Shown piece by piece: positions 1 to 6,687 of a DNA stretch of 16,214 bases. This DNA is from DASZPJ01 sp035550295 (lineage in GTDB: Bacteria > Patescibacteriota > Saccharimonadia > Saccharimonadales > UBA4665), in the NCBI GenBank assembly GCA_035550295.1, contig DASZPJ010000011.1, forward strand, positions 1 through 16,214, written 5' to 3'. Every line of letters begins with the position of its first letter. Position 1 is the stretch's first letter. Both the position numbers and the translations under genes were made by a program. The notes under the pieces are model-generated. The model had not been told where the DNA came from and did no database searches. It saw only the letters and a program-made list of their open reading frames with translations.

Positions 1-37
1 TAAGAAGCTATTTTACCCCTGAAAGCTAATTTGTCGA
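1..37 (-). promoter_or_regulatory. Possible promoter for a gene beyond the left edge
   Basis: On the minus strand a TCGACA (32-37) and a TAAAAT (10-15) are separated by 16 nt. Only 9 nt remain to the window edge. Other promoters in this window sit 5-9 nt before the ATG, so a minus-strand gene may start right at or just past the edge. No terminator hairpin is visible between this and the guaB stop. Confidence 0.3.
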
Positions 38-51
38 GGTTAATTTTTACA

Positions 52-1194
52 CTACTTGGTGCTGTAGCCGTTACCTGGGTCGGTGATGAACAAATCGTGA
101 GGATGGCTTTCGGTCAGGGACGCATTGGTAATGCGGCGCAGCACAGCCGTTTCCCAAAGTTCTGGAATTGTCTTGGCGCCCACGTACCAAAAACCTGATT
201 TGACGCCTTCTATCATCGTCGCGGCGACTAAGTCGAGCTTGCCGGTGCATGGCACCAAACCTTCAACACCTTCGGCTACCAATACGCTTTTGTCGTCATA
301 ACTTTTGCCGTGGAATTCGTCTTCACTGCTGATTTGCTTGCCACGCTGCATGGCACCCAAACTACCCATCCCGCGGTAGTTTTTGAACTTATAGTCATGT
401 TCGCCATTGACGATGCTGCGGAAACGGGCTGGCACTTGGTCGTGCTTGAAGATGATGACGTCGCCGGGCGATTCTTCGGTGGCTGCGAACAAACGGCCCA
501 TCATAACGCTGCTGGCGCCCGCCGCCAGGGCTTTGGTGATGTCACCGGAATAGTTGATGCCACCATCGGCGATGACTGGTACGCCGTGCTGCTTGGCGAC
601 AGAAACAGTTTCAAGAATTGCAGTCAGCTGCGGCACACCCATGCCCGACACAATACGAGTTGTACAGATGGCCCCAGGGCCCATACCAACACGCAGGCCA
701 TCGGCACCGGCGTCAATCAGCGCCTGGGCGCCTTCGGCTGTGGCCACACTGCCAGCGATGACGTCAACTTTGAAGCTCTTTTTGATGAAGGACAGTGCGT
801 CGATAACGTATTTGGAGTGGCCGTGAGCTGAATCAACCACAATAACGTCAACACCAGCTTTGACCAGTGCTTCAACCCTTTCTTCATAACCCGGGCTGGA
901 TCCAACTGCCGCGCCAACTATGTGGCCAGCTTTTTTGACCTTTGCCACCTCGGCCGCTTGGTCTTCAATTGTCAAATTACGGTGAATGATGCCGATGCCA
1001 CCAAATTCTGCCAGCGCGATCGCCAGCCGTGATTCCGTAACAGTGTCCATTGGCGACGAAACCAGCGGCGCTTTGAGTGTAATGTTTTTGGTTAGTTGCG
1101 TGGTGAGATTGATCTCAGAACGTTGGAAGCCGGCATAACCGGGTTTTAAGAGTACATCATCGAAAGTCAGAGTTGGCGTATCGTTGATTTCCAT
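52..1194 (-). CDS. guaB: IMP dehydrogenase lacking CBS domains
   Basis: Inosine-5'-monophosphate dehydrogenase oxidises IMP to XMP with NAD, the committed step of GMP synthesis, in the cytoplasm. The 380-aa product has the TIM-barrel landmarks: the FDDVLL start, SSPMDTV, the catalytic loop GMGPGAICTTR with Cys177, IADGG with Asp210, the flap YRGMGSLGAMQRG (about 273-285) and EGVEGLVP (308-315). The family is usually about 490 aa because a pair of CBS domains interrupts the barrel. Here residue 88 or so (KVKKAG) runs straight into HIVGAAVG, so the whole CBS module is absent. There is an insertion of about 14 residues before the flap (ESPGDV to YRGMG), and the loop reads LRVGMG where bacterial enzymes usually have VKVGIG. 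GMP reductase is an alternative, but EGVEG and the Thr-Thr-Arg loop favour IMPDH. No Shine-Dalgarno is seen; a strong promoter lies immediately upstream. Stop is TAG. Confidence 0.93.
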   Translation of the reverse strand: MEINDTPTLTFDDVLLKPGYAGFQRSEINLTTQLTKNITLKAPLVSSPMDTVTESRLAIALAEFGGIGIIHRNLTIEDQAAEVAKVKKAGHIVGAAVGSSPGYEERVEALVKAGVDVIVVDSAHGHSKYVIDALSFIKKSFKVDVIAGSVATAEGAQALIDAGADGLRVGMGPGAICTTRIVSGMGVPQLTAILETVSVAKQHGVPVIADGGINYSGDITKALAAGASSVMMGRLFAATEESPGDVIIFKHDQVPARFRSIVNGEHDYKFKNYRGMGSLGAMQRGKQISSEDEFHGKSYDDKSVLVAEGVEGLVPCTGKLDLVAATMIEGVKSGFWYVGAKTIPELWETAVLRRITNASLTESHPHDLFITDPGNGYSTK

Positions 1195-1199
1195 ATTCG

Positions 1200-1229
1200 A
1201 TTCTACCCCGAAAACGGGCTGTTTGTCAA
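1200..1229 (-). promoter_or_regulatory. guaB promoter, leaderless type
   Basis: On the minus strand TTGACA (1224-1229), an 18-nt spacer and TAGAAT (1200-1205) make a near-consensus sigma-70-type promoter. The -10 ends 5 nt before the guaB ATG (1192-1194), so the expected transcription start is at or next to the A of the ATG. The spacer contains a small CCCG/CGGG repeat (1207-1210, 1215-1218), too short to call a terminator. Confidence 0.7.
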
Positions 1230-1254
1230 AACGGCAACGCTATTAGAGCTGGCT

Positions 1255-2070
1255 TCAGATCACGCTGTCATGAATAATGTGATCGAGCCGCTTTAGCAGC
1301 TTACCACCCTGCTCCGGACCTCGCTGAAAGAAATTGCGGCCAATTGCTGCACCGCGGGCGCCGGCCTGCATTGCGCCACTAACACTGTCCAGCAATTCAC
1401 TACGTCGTGTTTTGGGTCCGCCGGCTACAATAATCGGTAGCCCATAGCCACTCTCTACAACTGTTGCAAATGTTTCGGGGCTACCCGTGTAGGGAACTTT
1501 GATAATATCGGCACCAAGATCGGCAGCTACGCGAGCGCCATGGCGCACCATTTTCGCGTATTTTTCAGGATGCCGTTTTTTAAGATCATCGTAGTGTGTT
1601 TCCACACCGGTCGGAGTAATAGCGCGAGGGTAGACATGTGCCAGGACATCCAGGTCGTCACCGGCTTCGGTCACGACTTGCCCTAAAATCCCTAGCATTT
1701 CGGGTTCGAACGGTGATGTCATATTGACATGAACGGAAACTGTTTTGACGCCAAGATCATAGGCTTGGCCGACTCGTCCGACCAATACCTTCCGAAGGTG
1801 ATTTGGTCCCTCTGTGCTAAGTGTGAGGTTTAGGATGCCGGCTGTATCTCCAATCTCACCTTTGAAATGACGAAACATACCGGCAAAACCCAGCACAGCA
1901 TTGGCGCCTGCGCTACGCGCCAAACTGATTGCTGCGCCCATATCGCGCAACTGACCTTCGGGGCCAGAGATGGCGCTATCATCAAGCGCCACAATTAAAC
2001 TATGGCCAGACTCCGGATCAAAGAGCGGCGAGGACGTTCGTTTTGGCAAGCCAAAATCTGTCTCGGACAT
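1255..2070 (-). CDS. Class I aldolase of the archaeal FbaB/DhnA (DeoC/LacD) family
   Basis: A 271-aa TIM-barrel aldolase of the Schiff-base type. The probable role is fructose-1,6-bisphosphate aldolase of glycolysis/gluconeogenesis. Visible residues fit the archaeal class I enzyme: the Schiff-base lysine in ADIIKVPYTG (Lys191), the proton-relay tyrosine in VYPRA (Tyr147), an aspartate in VALDD (Asp30, where the archaeal enzyme has ALDHG) and the phosphate-binding AGGPKTRR plus GAAIGRNFFQ (about 216-248). The related 2-amino-3,7-dideoxy-threo-hept-6-ulosonate synthase shares this framework, so substrate is not settled by sequence alone. The gene follows pheT after 47 nt but has its own promoter. 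The ATG is preceded in frame by TAG-CTA, so it cannot start further upstream; the nearest SD-like AGGAG is 21 nt away, too far for this ATG. Stop is TGA, which shows UGA is not recoded here. Confidence 0.85.
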   Translation of the reverse strand: MSETDFGLPKRTSSPLFDPESGHSLIVALDDSAISGPEGQLRDMGAAISLARSAGANAVLGFAGMFRHFKGEIGDTAGILNLTLSTEGPNHLRKVLVGRVGQAYDLGVKTVSVHVNMTSPFEPEMLGILGQVVTEAGDDLDVLAHVYPRAITPTGVETHYDDLKKRHPEKYAKMVRHGARVAADLGADIIKVPYTGSPETFATVVESGYGLPIIVAGGPKTRRSELLDSVSGAMQAGARGAAIGRNFFQRGPEQGGKLLKRLDHIIHDSVI

Positions 2071-2076
2071 TAGCTA

Positions 2077-2105
2077 AAAATACCATAAATACTCCTGTTA
2101 GTCAA
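2077..2105 (-). promoter_or_regulatory. Aldolase gene promoter, leaderless type
   Basis: On the minus strand TTGACT (2100-2105), a 17-nt spacer and TATTTT (2077-2082) precede the ATG by 6 nt. That places the transcription start at the start codon. The spacer also contains an AGGAG followed after 5 nt by an out-of-frame ATG. Confidence 0.55.
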
Positions 2106-2117
2106 TGGCTCGACCGC

Positions 2118-4682
2118 TTAAACGCGCTCAGCGCCGAGTTTGGCTCTAGCGGCAGTTGCAACGTCATGGATCAATTCACTGAGTTCTTTATCGGTTAGCG
2201 TCCGCTCGTAACTAGTCATAGCCAGCCGTAAGCTGATATTTAATTGCGTGTCGCCTTCGGCTTGATAGCGATCCACGGGTTGCAGATCAAAATGGCTATT
2301 TTGCGGAACCTTTTTTGCTACTTCATCCGAGACGAAGTCGAAAAGTTCAGCAAATGGCAAATTGCCGGCAACTTTAAACGTGATGTCATGACTGACGCTC
2401 GGGAAACGTGAGAGAGGCTGGTATGACTCTTGATTAGTCAACAATTTTGCTAGCACGGTGGTGTCCAGATCAAATCCGGCGGTGAATTTTGGCAATTTGA
2501 GGTTGCGTAAAACACTGGCTTTGAATTCGCCGATGATGCCCAGAAAATCGCCACCTTTGACATACACGACAGCCGAACGATCAAGATCATATGGCTGCAC
2601 CACCGGAAAACCTTGCAAATCTTTGGCAATGGGCTTGAATTCTAACTCGGTTGAGCCAGTCAAATAGTCCAGTAAATAGCGAGCTTGATAATAGGCTGCG
2701 CCGGGCTTTTTGAGTTTGTCGGCAGCCGTGACAACCAGGCTAGTGTGTTCGTGCTCGGCTGGCAAACCGTCATCGTCTTGGTGGTCAAGGCTATGGACTT
2801 TGCCAATTTCAAACAGGGCGAATTCGTCGTATGTGGCTTTGACGTTGGCGTGGACGGCTTTGATGTTGGCGTGGACTTTGTCGAGCAGGCTTGGCATTAG
2901 GCTGAGGCGGTAGTATTGCAAGTCGGGGCTGAGCGCGTTGGACAGTTGGAAGGCTTTGGACGGGTCTTGGCCGACTTTAGTCAGCAAGTCGCCGTGCACA
3001 AAACTATAAGTCAGCACTTCGTTGGCGCCGGCTTTGGACAACTTTTGGCGGATTGCATCTTTGGCAGCGAGCAATTGGTTGCGGGCAGCTGGAGCAATGT
3101 CGCGCGTAGGTAGTTTTAGCGGTAAATTATCATAGCCATACAGCCGGCCAACTTCTTCCACCACGTCTTCACGCAGCTCGATGTCGGTTCGCCAGAACGG
3201 CGCGGTTATTTCAAGTGACGCGTCTTTTCCATCGTCCCCAACGTCTGGGAGCTCAAACTCAACATTCATTAACAGTTTGCGGATTTGAATGCCGCCCAAA
3301 TCCGAGCCAAGGCGCTCATTTATGAACTGTGGCGTAACGGCAATTTTGGGATGCAGTGATCTTCGTTCTTGGACAGTCTTGGACAAGTGTATGTCATCTA
3401 CCAGCGAGCCAGATTCAACTTGCTTATCGGTGTAATGCCAAAGCGAACGAGCCGCTACGGCCAGTACGCGATCGTTTTGCAGCGGTGACTGACCCTTGTT
3501 GAAGCGCGTCACGGCGTCGGTGAACAAACCGTGTGCCATGCTCGTCCGACGAATGGCATACATATCAAAAGTCGCACACTCTAAAATGATGTTTTTAGTC
3601 TGGTCGTCGATGTTGCTGTTGGCACCGCCCATTACACCGCCTAGGCCGACGGCAGCTTTGTCGCTGGCAATGACGATGTCACCGGAACGCAAGGTGATCT
3701 GTTTTTCGCCAAGCACTGTCAATTTTTCTTTGTCGTGCGGCGCACGTACAACCAAATGCGCGGCGTCACCACTACTGAGCGCTTTGACTTTGTCGTAATC
3801 GTAAGCGTGCATTGGTTGGCCGGTCAGCACCATGAAGTAATTGGTAATGTCGACAATCAGATTGATCGGCCGAATACCCACCCGCGACAGCCGGGTCGCC
3901 ATCCACGGCAAGCTCGGCATGCCGGTCGAAACGTTAGCCATCGAAAGCGCCATGAAGCGCGGCACTAGCTCCGGTAATTCGTTGGTAACTTTGAGGGGCA
4001 AACTGCCATTAAGCCTACTGGTTAGGTCTAATGGTTCTTCGAGATACCACTCCTCTGAGCGGAACGGCTTGCCCAAAATGCCAGCCACTTCGCGGGCCAC
4101 GCCAAGTATGCCAAAGCAGTCTGGACGATGCGTGAACATCTTATTCTCAATCTCAATTATGTATTCGCCAGCAAATTCGTAGGTTTCGGCAAAATCGTCA
4201 CCAGGTTTGGCGTCATCAGCGTTCAGTTCCAAAATGCCGTCGTGACTGTCGCCAATCGCCAGTTCTTTGGGGCTGGCCAGCATGCCGTTGCTTTTGTGGC
4301 CACGCAAGTCTCGTGCGCCCAGTACGAATAATTCGCCTTCGTCATAACTTGCTGGAACAGTGGTGCCCGGCGGCAACCAAGCTACCAGCAGGCCCTCGCG
4401 GCAATTCGGTGCGCCACAAACGACTTGCACGAGCCCGTCATCGCCGCGTTCAACGTCTTTTACAACTTTGCCATCGTCAATACGACAAACGTTTAAGTGA
4501 TCCGAGCCCTCGACCGGTTTGCACTCGACAACTTTGGCAATAACAATACCCTGATAGCGTTCACCGAGATTGATAACTTCCTCAACACCGCCGAGTTGGG
4601 CGCCGATTTTGTCCACCAATTCGTCGATAGGTGGCAAGTTAGAGTCGACTAATTCCTGGAGCCAGTTGTATGAAACTTTCAT
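2118..4682 (-). CDS. pheT: Phenylalanyl-tRNA synthetase beta subunit
   Basis: Large subunit of the alpha2beta2 phenylalanyl-tRNA synthetase, which charges tRNA-Phe; the beta subunit carries tRNA-binding and editing domains. The 854-aa product shows the standard order: an N-terminal domain (KVSYNWLQELVD), an EMAP/OB-fold tRNA-binding domain (about 45-155, with GSDHLNVCRID and GHKSNGMLASPKEL), the B3/B4 editing region beginning after NKMFTHRPDCFGILGVARE (about 180-200), a B5 domain (around TPQFINERLGSDLGG), the catalytic-like core and a C-terminal FDX-ACB anticodon-binding domain (last roughly 95 residues, from RFPSVSHDITF). Length is slightly above the usual 790-820. The ATG abuts the pheS TAG with no gap; a GAGG lies 9 nt upstream inside the pheS end, so the two are translationally coupled. 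Stop is TAA. Confidence 0.97.
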   Translation of the reverse strand: MKVSYNWLQELVDSNLPPIDELVDKIGAQLGGVEEVINLGERYQGIVIAKVVECKPVEGSDHLNVCRIDDGKVVKDVERGDDGLVQVVCGAPNCREGLLVAWLPPGTTVPASYDEGELFVLGARDLRGHKSNGMLASPKELAIGDSHDGILELNADDAKPGDDFAETYEFAGEYIIEIENKMFTHRPDCFGILGVAREVAGILGKPFRSEEWYLEEPLDLTSRLNGSLPLKVTNELPELVPRFMALSMANVSTGMPSLPWMATRLSRVGIRPINLIVDITNYFMVLTGQPMHAYDYDKVKALSSGDAAHLVVRAPHDKEKLTVLGEKQITLRSGDIVIASDKAAVGLGGVMGGANSNIDDQTKNIILECATFDMYAIRRTSMAHGLFTDAVTRFNKGQSPLQNDRVLAVAARSLWHYTDKQVESGSLVDDIHLSKTVQERRSLHPKIAVTPQFINERLGSDLGGIQIRKLLMNVEFELPDVGDDGKDASLEITAPFWRTDIELREDVVEEVGRLYGYDNLPLKLPTRDIAPAARNQLLAAKDAIRQKLSKAGANEVLTYSFVHGDLLTKVGQDPSKAFQLSNALSPDLQYYRLSLMPSLLDKVHANIKAVHANVKATYDEFALFEIGKVHSLDHQDDDGLPAEHEHTSLVVTAADKLKKPGAAYYQARYLLDYLTGSTELEFKPIAKDLQGFPVVQPYDLDRSAVVYVKGGDFLGIIGEFKASVLRNLKLPKFTAGFDLDTTVLAKLLTNQESYQPLSRFPSVSHDITFKVAGNLPFAELFDFVSDEVAKKVPQNSHFDLQPVDRYQAEGDTQLNISLRLAMTSYERTLTDKELSELIHDVATAARAKLGAERV

Positions 4683-5714
4683 CTAAAATTGCCTCAAAAA
4701 ATCTAAGCGGGCGCTGTGGAATAGGCGCACATCGTCTATGCCGTACTTCATCATTACCAAACGATCGACGCCGCCGCCCCATGCAAAACCAGTGTAGACT
4801 TCGGGGTCAACGCCAGCTTCACGCAAGACATTAGGGTGAATCATGCCGCAACCCAGCAGTTCAATCCAGCCAGTGCGCGAACAGATGCTGCAACCGGCCT
4901 TTTGGCAGAATGGGCAGCTCATGGCAAATTCAAAGCTTGGTTCGGTGAATGGGAAATAGAATGGCTGGGTTTTGACGTCCAACTCCTGGCCATAATAGGT
5001 TTGCAGGAACGTTTTGAGCACGGCCATCAAGTTGCCGACGTTCATGCCTTTGTCGACATAAATGCCTTCGTGCTGGTAGAACGTGTGTTCGTGCCGGGCA
5101 TCCAAATCTTCGTTGCGGAAGACTCGGTCGGGCACCAGTACGGCGATCGGCTTACCGGCTTCTAAGTTGGCTTTGTGCTTTTTCAAGTACCGGTTTTGCA
5201 TCGTTGAGGTATGGGCTGGCGCGATCAATCCTTCGGTTGTCATGAAGGTGTCGTAATCATCACGTGCCGGGTGGTCAGCCGGAAAGTTCAGGCTGTCAAA
5301 CATGTGGTATTCGTCGTCCAATTCGCGCGAAGATTCGATGTTGAAACCCATGCGGTAAAAAATGTCAGCCAACTGCTTGATCTCGCTCATCAGCGGGTGA
5401 ATACTGCCCTGTTCGGCCGGCAAAAGTTTTGGCCGGTCAGCGACCGCCTGATTTACATCAAATGGCGCCGTTACATCAATCGGCGGCAAGGCTTCAGCCT
5501 CATCTTGCTTGGACTGCAAAACGGCTTCGATGTCCTGGCGCAGTGCGTTGACAGCTTGGCCATACGCACCGCGCTCTTCGGCAGGCAAGGTTTTGATGGC
5601 ATCAAATAGCGACCGGAATTCTGGGCTGCGCAAAACGGTAGCATCACCCTCTGCGGCGCGCCGTTTCAGCTCGTCAGCTAATTTCTGGTCAATCATCTGT
5701 TTGCCATTATACAT
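4683..5714 (-). CDS. pheS: Phenylalanyl-tRNA synthetase alpha subunit
   Basis: Catalytic subunit of phenylalanyl-tRNA synthetase (343 aa from this start; E. coli PheS is 327). It has the N-terminal coiled-coil-like region (about 8-75), motif 2 around VFRNEDLDARHEHTFYQHEG (199-217), a Cys cluster CPFC-4-CSIC (Cys267, 270, 275, 278), GWIELLGCGMIHPNVL (282-297) and motif 3 GFAWGGGVDRLVMMKYGIDD (309-328). I chose the ATG at 5712-5714 (MYNGK) because an AGGAA overlapping the upstream gene's TAG sits 8 nt before it. A second ATG six codons later (MIDQ, 5694-5696) follows a perfect TATAAT by 9 nt, so a secondary leaderless start is possible. The open frame extends upstream to about 5855, but that part is out-of-frame overlap with the 94-aa gene and has no family similarity. 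Confidence 0.96.
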   Translation of the reverse strand: MYNGKQMIDQKLADELKRRAAEGDATVLRSPEFRSLFDAIKTLPAEERGAYGQAVNALRQDIEAVLQSKQDEAEALPPIDVTAPFDVNQAVADRPKLLPAEQGSIHPLMSEIKQLADIFYRMGFNIESSRELDDEYHMFDSLNFPADHPARDDYDTFMTTEGLIAPAHTSTMQNRYLKKHKANLEAGKPIAVLVPDRVFRNEDLDARHEHTFYQHEGIYVDKGMNVGNLMAVLKTFLQTYYGQELDVKTQPFYFPFTEPSFEFAMSCPFCQKAGCSICSRTGWIELLGCGMIHPNVLREAGVDPEVYTGFAWGGGVDRLVMMKYGIDDVRLFHSARLDFLRQF

Positions 5715-5725
5715 CGTCTTCGTTC

Positions 5726-6010
5726 CTAACCTGGAAACGTCCAGTAATGTGGACGGTGGAAAGATATGTAATCTTGGATTTCGTCCGTTAGCGGCGCAAT
5801 TTGTTTGCGCAGATCCTTCCGAGCCAAACGATGACCGTGAACTGCAACGCGCCACTCATAAATCTCGTTTAAATCAACTGGATCTTGCTCCCGGAGGTAT
5901 TTAATCTCTTGCTTACCTTCGTGAATCGCACTTTCTTCGACCTGCATAGCTAGGCCAAGCGGTCGATGTTCAGCCTTTAACGCTTCTGGTATGTAACTTG
6001 GATATTCCAT
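5726..6010 (-). CDS. 94-aa protein of unknown function, first gene after the pheST attenuator
   Basis: I do not recognise this family. The product starts MEYPSYIPEALKAEHRP, is rich in charged residues and probably helical (about 20-75, with EESAIHEGKQEIKYLREQD and HRLARKDLRKQ), and ends in an aromatic and His-rich tail, SFHRPHYWTFPG. No signal peptide or membrane segment is seen. The start is well supported: AAGGAGA lies 8 nt upstream of the ATG. The reading frame continues open further upstream to a GTG at 6148, but that extension crosses a rho-independent terminator and is rejected. The gene ends 11 nt before pheS and its TAG overlaps the pheS ribosome binding site, so it is co-transcribed and likely coupled with pheST. 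Whether it acts in tRNA charging is only suggested by position. Confidence 0.75.
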   Translation of the reverse strand: MEYPSYIPEALKAEHRPLGLAMQVEESAIHEGKQEIKYLREQDPVDLNEIYEWRVAVHGHRLARKDLRKQIAPLTDEIQDYISFHRPHYWTFPG

Positions 6011-6041
6011 TTGTGATTTCTCCTTGAAATCTTCTAGTAAA

Positions 6042-6125
6042 TAAAAAACCGCCTTGGTGGGCGGTCTTTTCAATATTCTAGTAACTAATTTAGCGCACAG
6101 AGAAAACCGCCACGGAAGTGTCGGT
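6042..6125 (-). promoter_or_regulatory. Four-arm transcription attenuator of the pheST operon
   Basis: Reading the minus strand, four arms follow each other. Arm 1 is ACCGACAC (6118-6125) and arm 2 GTGGCGGT (6106-6113); they pair around a TTCC loop with one mismatch. Arm 3 is ACCGCC (6060-6065) and arm 4 GGCGGT (6048-6053), followed by six T residues: a rho-independent terminator. Arm 2 can instead pair with arm 3 (6 bp, plus 2 more past a bulged C), which would block the terminator. Arms 1/3 and 2/4 are near-copies, as in classical amino-acid attenuators. Confidence 0.65.
6043..6065 (-). terminator. Rho-independent terminator in the pheST leader
   Basis: Perfect 6-bp G+C-rich stem (6048-6053 with 6060-6065), 6-nt loop, then a run of six T on the minus strand. 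It lies about 32 nt upstream of the 94-aa gene's ATG, inside the leader rather than behind a gene. Confidence 0.75.
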
Positions 6126-6161
6126 AAACGGAAAATCAATGTATGCACGCAAATTGATCAT
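6090..6161 (-). CDS. Putative 23-aa leader peptide with Phe codons (pheM-like role)
   Basis: A short ORF on the minus strand, ATG 6159-6161 to TAA 6090-6092, in the leader of the pheST operon. Its sequence contains YIDFPFTDTS and AVFSVR, with Phe codons at positions 10, 12 and 20. Codons 10 and 12 (6132-6134 and 6126-6128) lie directly before arm 1 of the attenuator, which begins at codon 13, and arm 2 lies within codons 17-19. A ribosome waiting for Phe-tRNA at codon 10 or 12 would cover arm 1 and free arm 2 to form the antiterminator. No SD is present; a TTGCCA-16-TATCAT promoter ends 7 nt before the ATG. E. coli pheST is controlled in this way by the pheM leader peptide, but the sequences are unrelated. 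Expression is not shown by the sequence. Confidence 0.5.
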   Translation of the reverse strand: MINLRAYIDFPFTDTSVAVFSVR

Positions 6162-6183
6162 AAACCATATGATATCATAGAAA
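6154..6183 (+). promoter_or_regulatory. Candidate yajQ promoter, leaderless type
   Basis: TTGATC (6154-6159), 18-nt spacer and TAGAAA (6178-6183) end 6 nt before the yajQ ATG. A better -10, TATGAT (6168-6173), would give a UTR of about 9-10 nt without a ribosome binding site. Either way no SD is seen. Confidence 0.4.
6168..6179. repeat. 12-bp perfect palindrome between yajQ and the pheST leader
   Basis: TATGATATCATA is self-complementary and covers the -10 regions of both divergent promoters. It may be an operator or simply two mirrored -10 boxes. Confidence 0.45.
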
Positions 6184-6196
6184 CTGATTATGGCAA
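6169..6196 (-). promoter_or_regulatory. Candidate promoter of the pheST leader
   Basis: On the minus strand TTGCCA (6191-6196, inside the first codons of yajQ), 16-nt spacer, TATCAT (6169-6174), then 7 nt to the leader-peptide ATG. It interlocks with the oppositely directed yajQ promoter and overlaps a 12-bp palindrome at 6168-6179. Confidence 0.4.
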
Positions 6197-6687
6197 ATTT
6201 TTCATTTGATGTTGTTAGTGATTACGACAAGGCGGAGCTCAATAACGTTTTTGATCAAGTTCAGCGCGAGATCGTCAGCCGCTACGATTTCAAAGCTACG
6301 CCAGCGGCGATTGAGTGGCTGAATAGCGACAAGACTGGTTTCAAAATTACCGGCAATGGCGAATGGCAGATAGACGCCATTTTAGATATCGTTCGTAAAA
6401 AGTTGGCTACGCGTAATCAAAGTCAAAAACTGCTGGACACTTCAGCACAGATTGTCGAAAGCAACCTGAAGGCCAGCCAGGACGTCAAGTTCAAACAAGG
6501 GCTAGATCAAGACAAAGCCAAAAAGGTCACCAGCCTGATCCGTGACAAATTCCCCAAAGTCAAAACCCAAATCCAAGGCCAGGAAGTCCGGGTAACCAGC
6601 AGCAGCAAAGACGACTTGCAAGCCGTTATGCAAACCCTGCGCGCCGCCGACTTTGACTTCCCGCTGAGCTTTACAAACTTTCGCTAG
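6190..6687 (+). CDS. yajQ: YajQ family nucleotide-binding protein
   Basis: A 165-aa member of the YajQ/DUF520 family, full length. Family members bind nucleotides, and some bind cyclic di-GMP and act as regulators; the role here is unknown. The sequence opens with SFDVVSDYDKAELNNVFDQ and has the family's two-ferredoxin-fold pattern, including the SRYDFK element (30-35), FKITGNGEWQIDAI (about 51-64), the QGLDQDKAKKVTSLIRDKFPKVK region (about 103-126), and a C-terminal QTLRAADFDFPLSFTNFR matching the usual ending. The ATG is the only sensible start and lacks a Shine-Dalgarno; a -10 like box ends 6 nt before it. The 3' end overlaps the convergent neighbouring gene by 17 bp. Confidence 0.95.
   Translation: MANFSFDVVSDYDKAELNNVFDQVQREIVSRYDFKATPAAIEWLNSDKTGFKITGNGEWQIDAILDIVRKKLATRNQSQKLLDTSAQIVESNLKASQDVKFKQGLDQDKAKKVTSLIRDKFPKVKTQIQGQEVRVTSSSKDDLQAVMQTLRAADFDFPLSFTNFR

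Noticed and set aside
310..831. Plus-strand ORF inside guaB (also similar ones in pheT, pheS and rmuC)
   Set aside because: Antisense shadows of strongly conserved genes, with no start signals and atypical composition.
1207..1218. Terminator between the aldolase gene and guaB
   Set aside because: The CCCG/CGGG stem is only 4 bp and has no T-tract; it lies in the spacer of the guaB promoter.
1255..2070. UGA recoded as Gly (SR1/Gracilibacteria code)
   Set aside because: The aldolase ends properly at TGA where the family's C-terminus is expected, and no gene needs in-frame TGA readthrough.
5715..5855. N-terminal extension of PheS
   Set aside because: It overlaps the 94-aa gene out of frame and does not resemble the PheS N-terminus; an SD supports the ATG at 5714.
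6042..6125. T-box riboswitch before pheST
   Set aside because: No T-box motif (TGGNACCGCG) or Stem I features were found; the ORF-based four-arm attenuator explains the repeats better.
6011..6148. N-terminal extension of the 94-aa protein from a GTG at 6148
   Set aside because: It runs through a rho-independent terminator and bypasses an excellent AAGGAGA-led ATG; the open frame is probably incidental.
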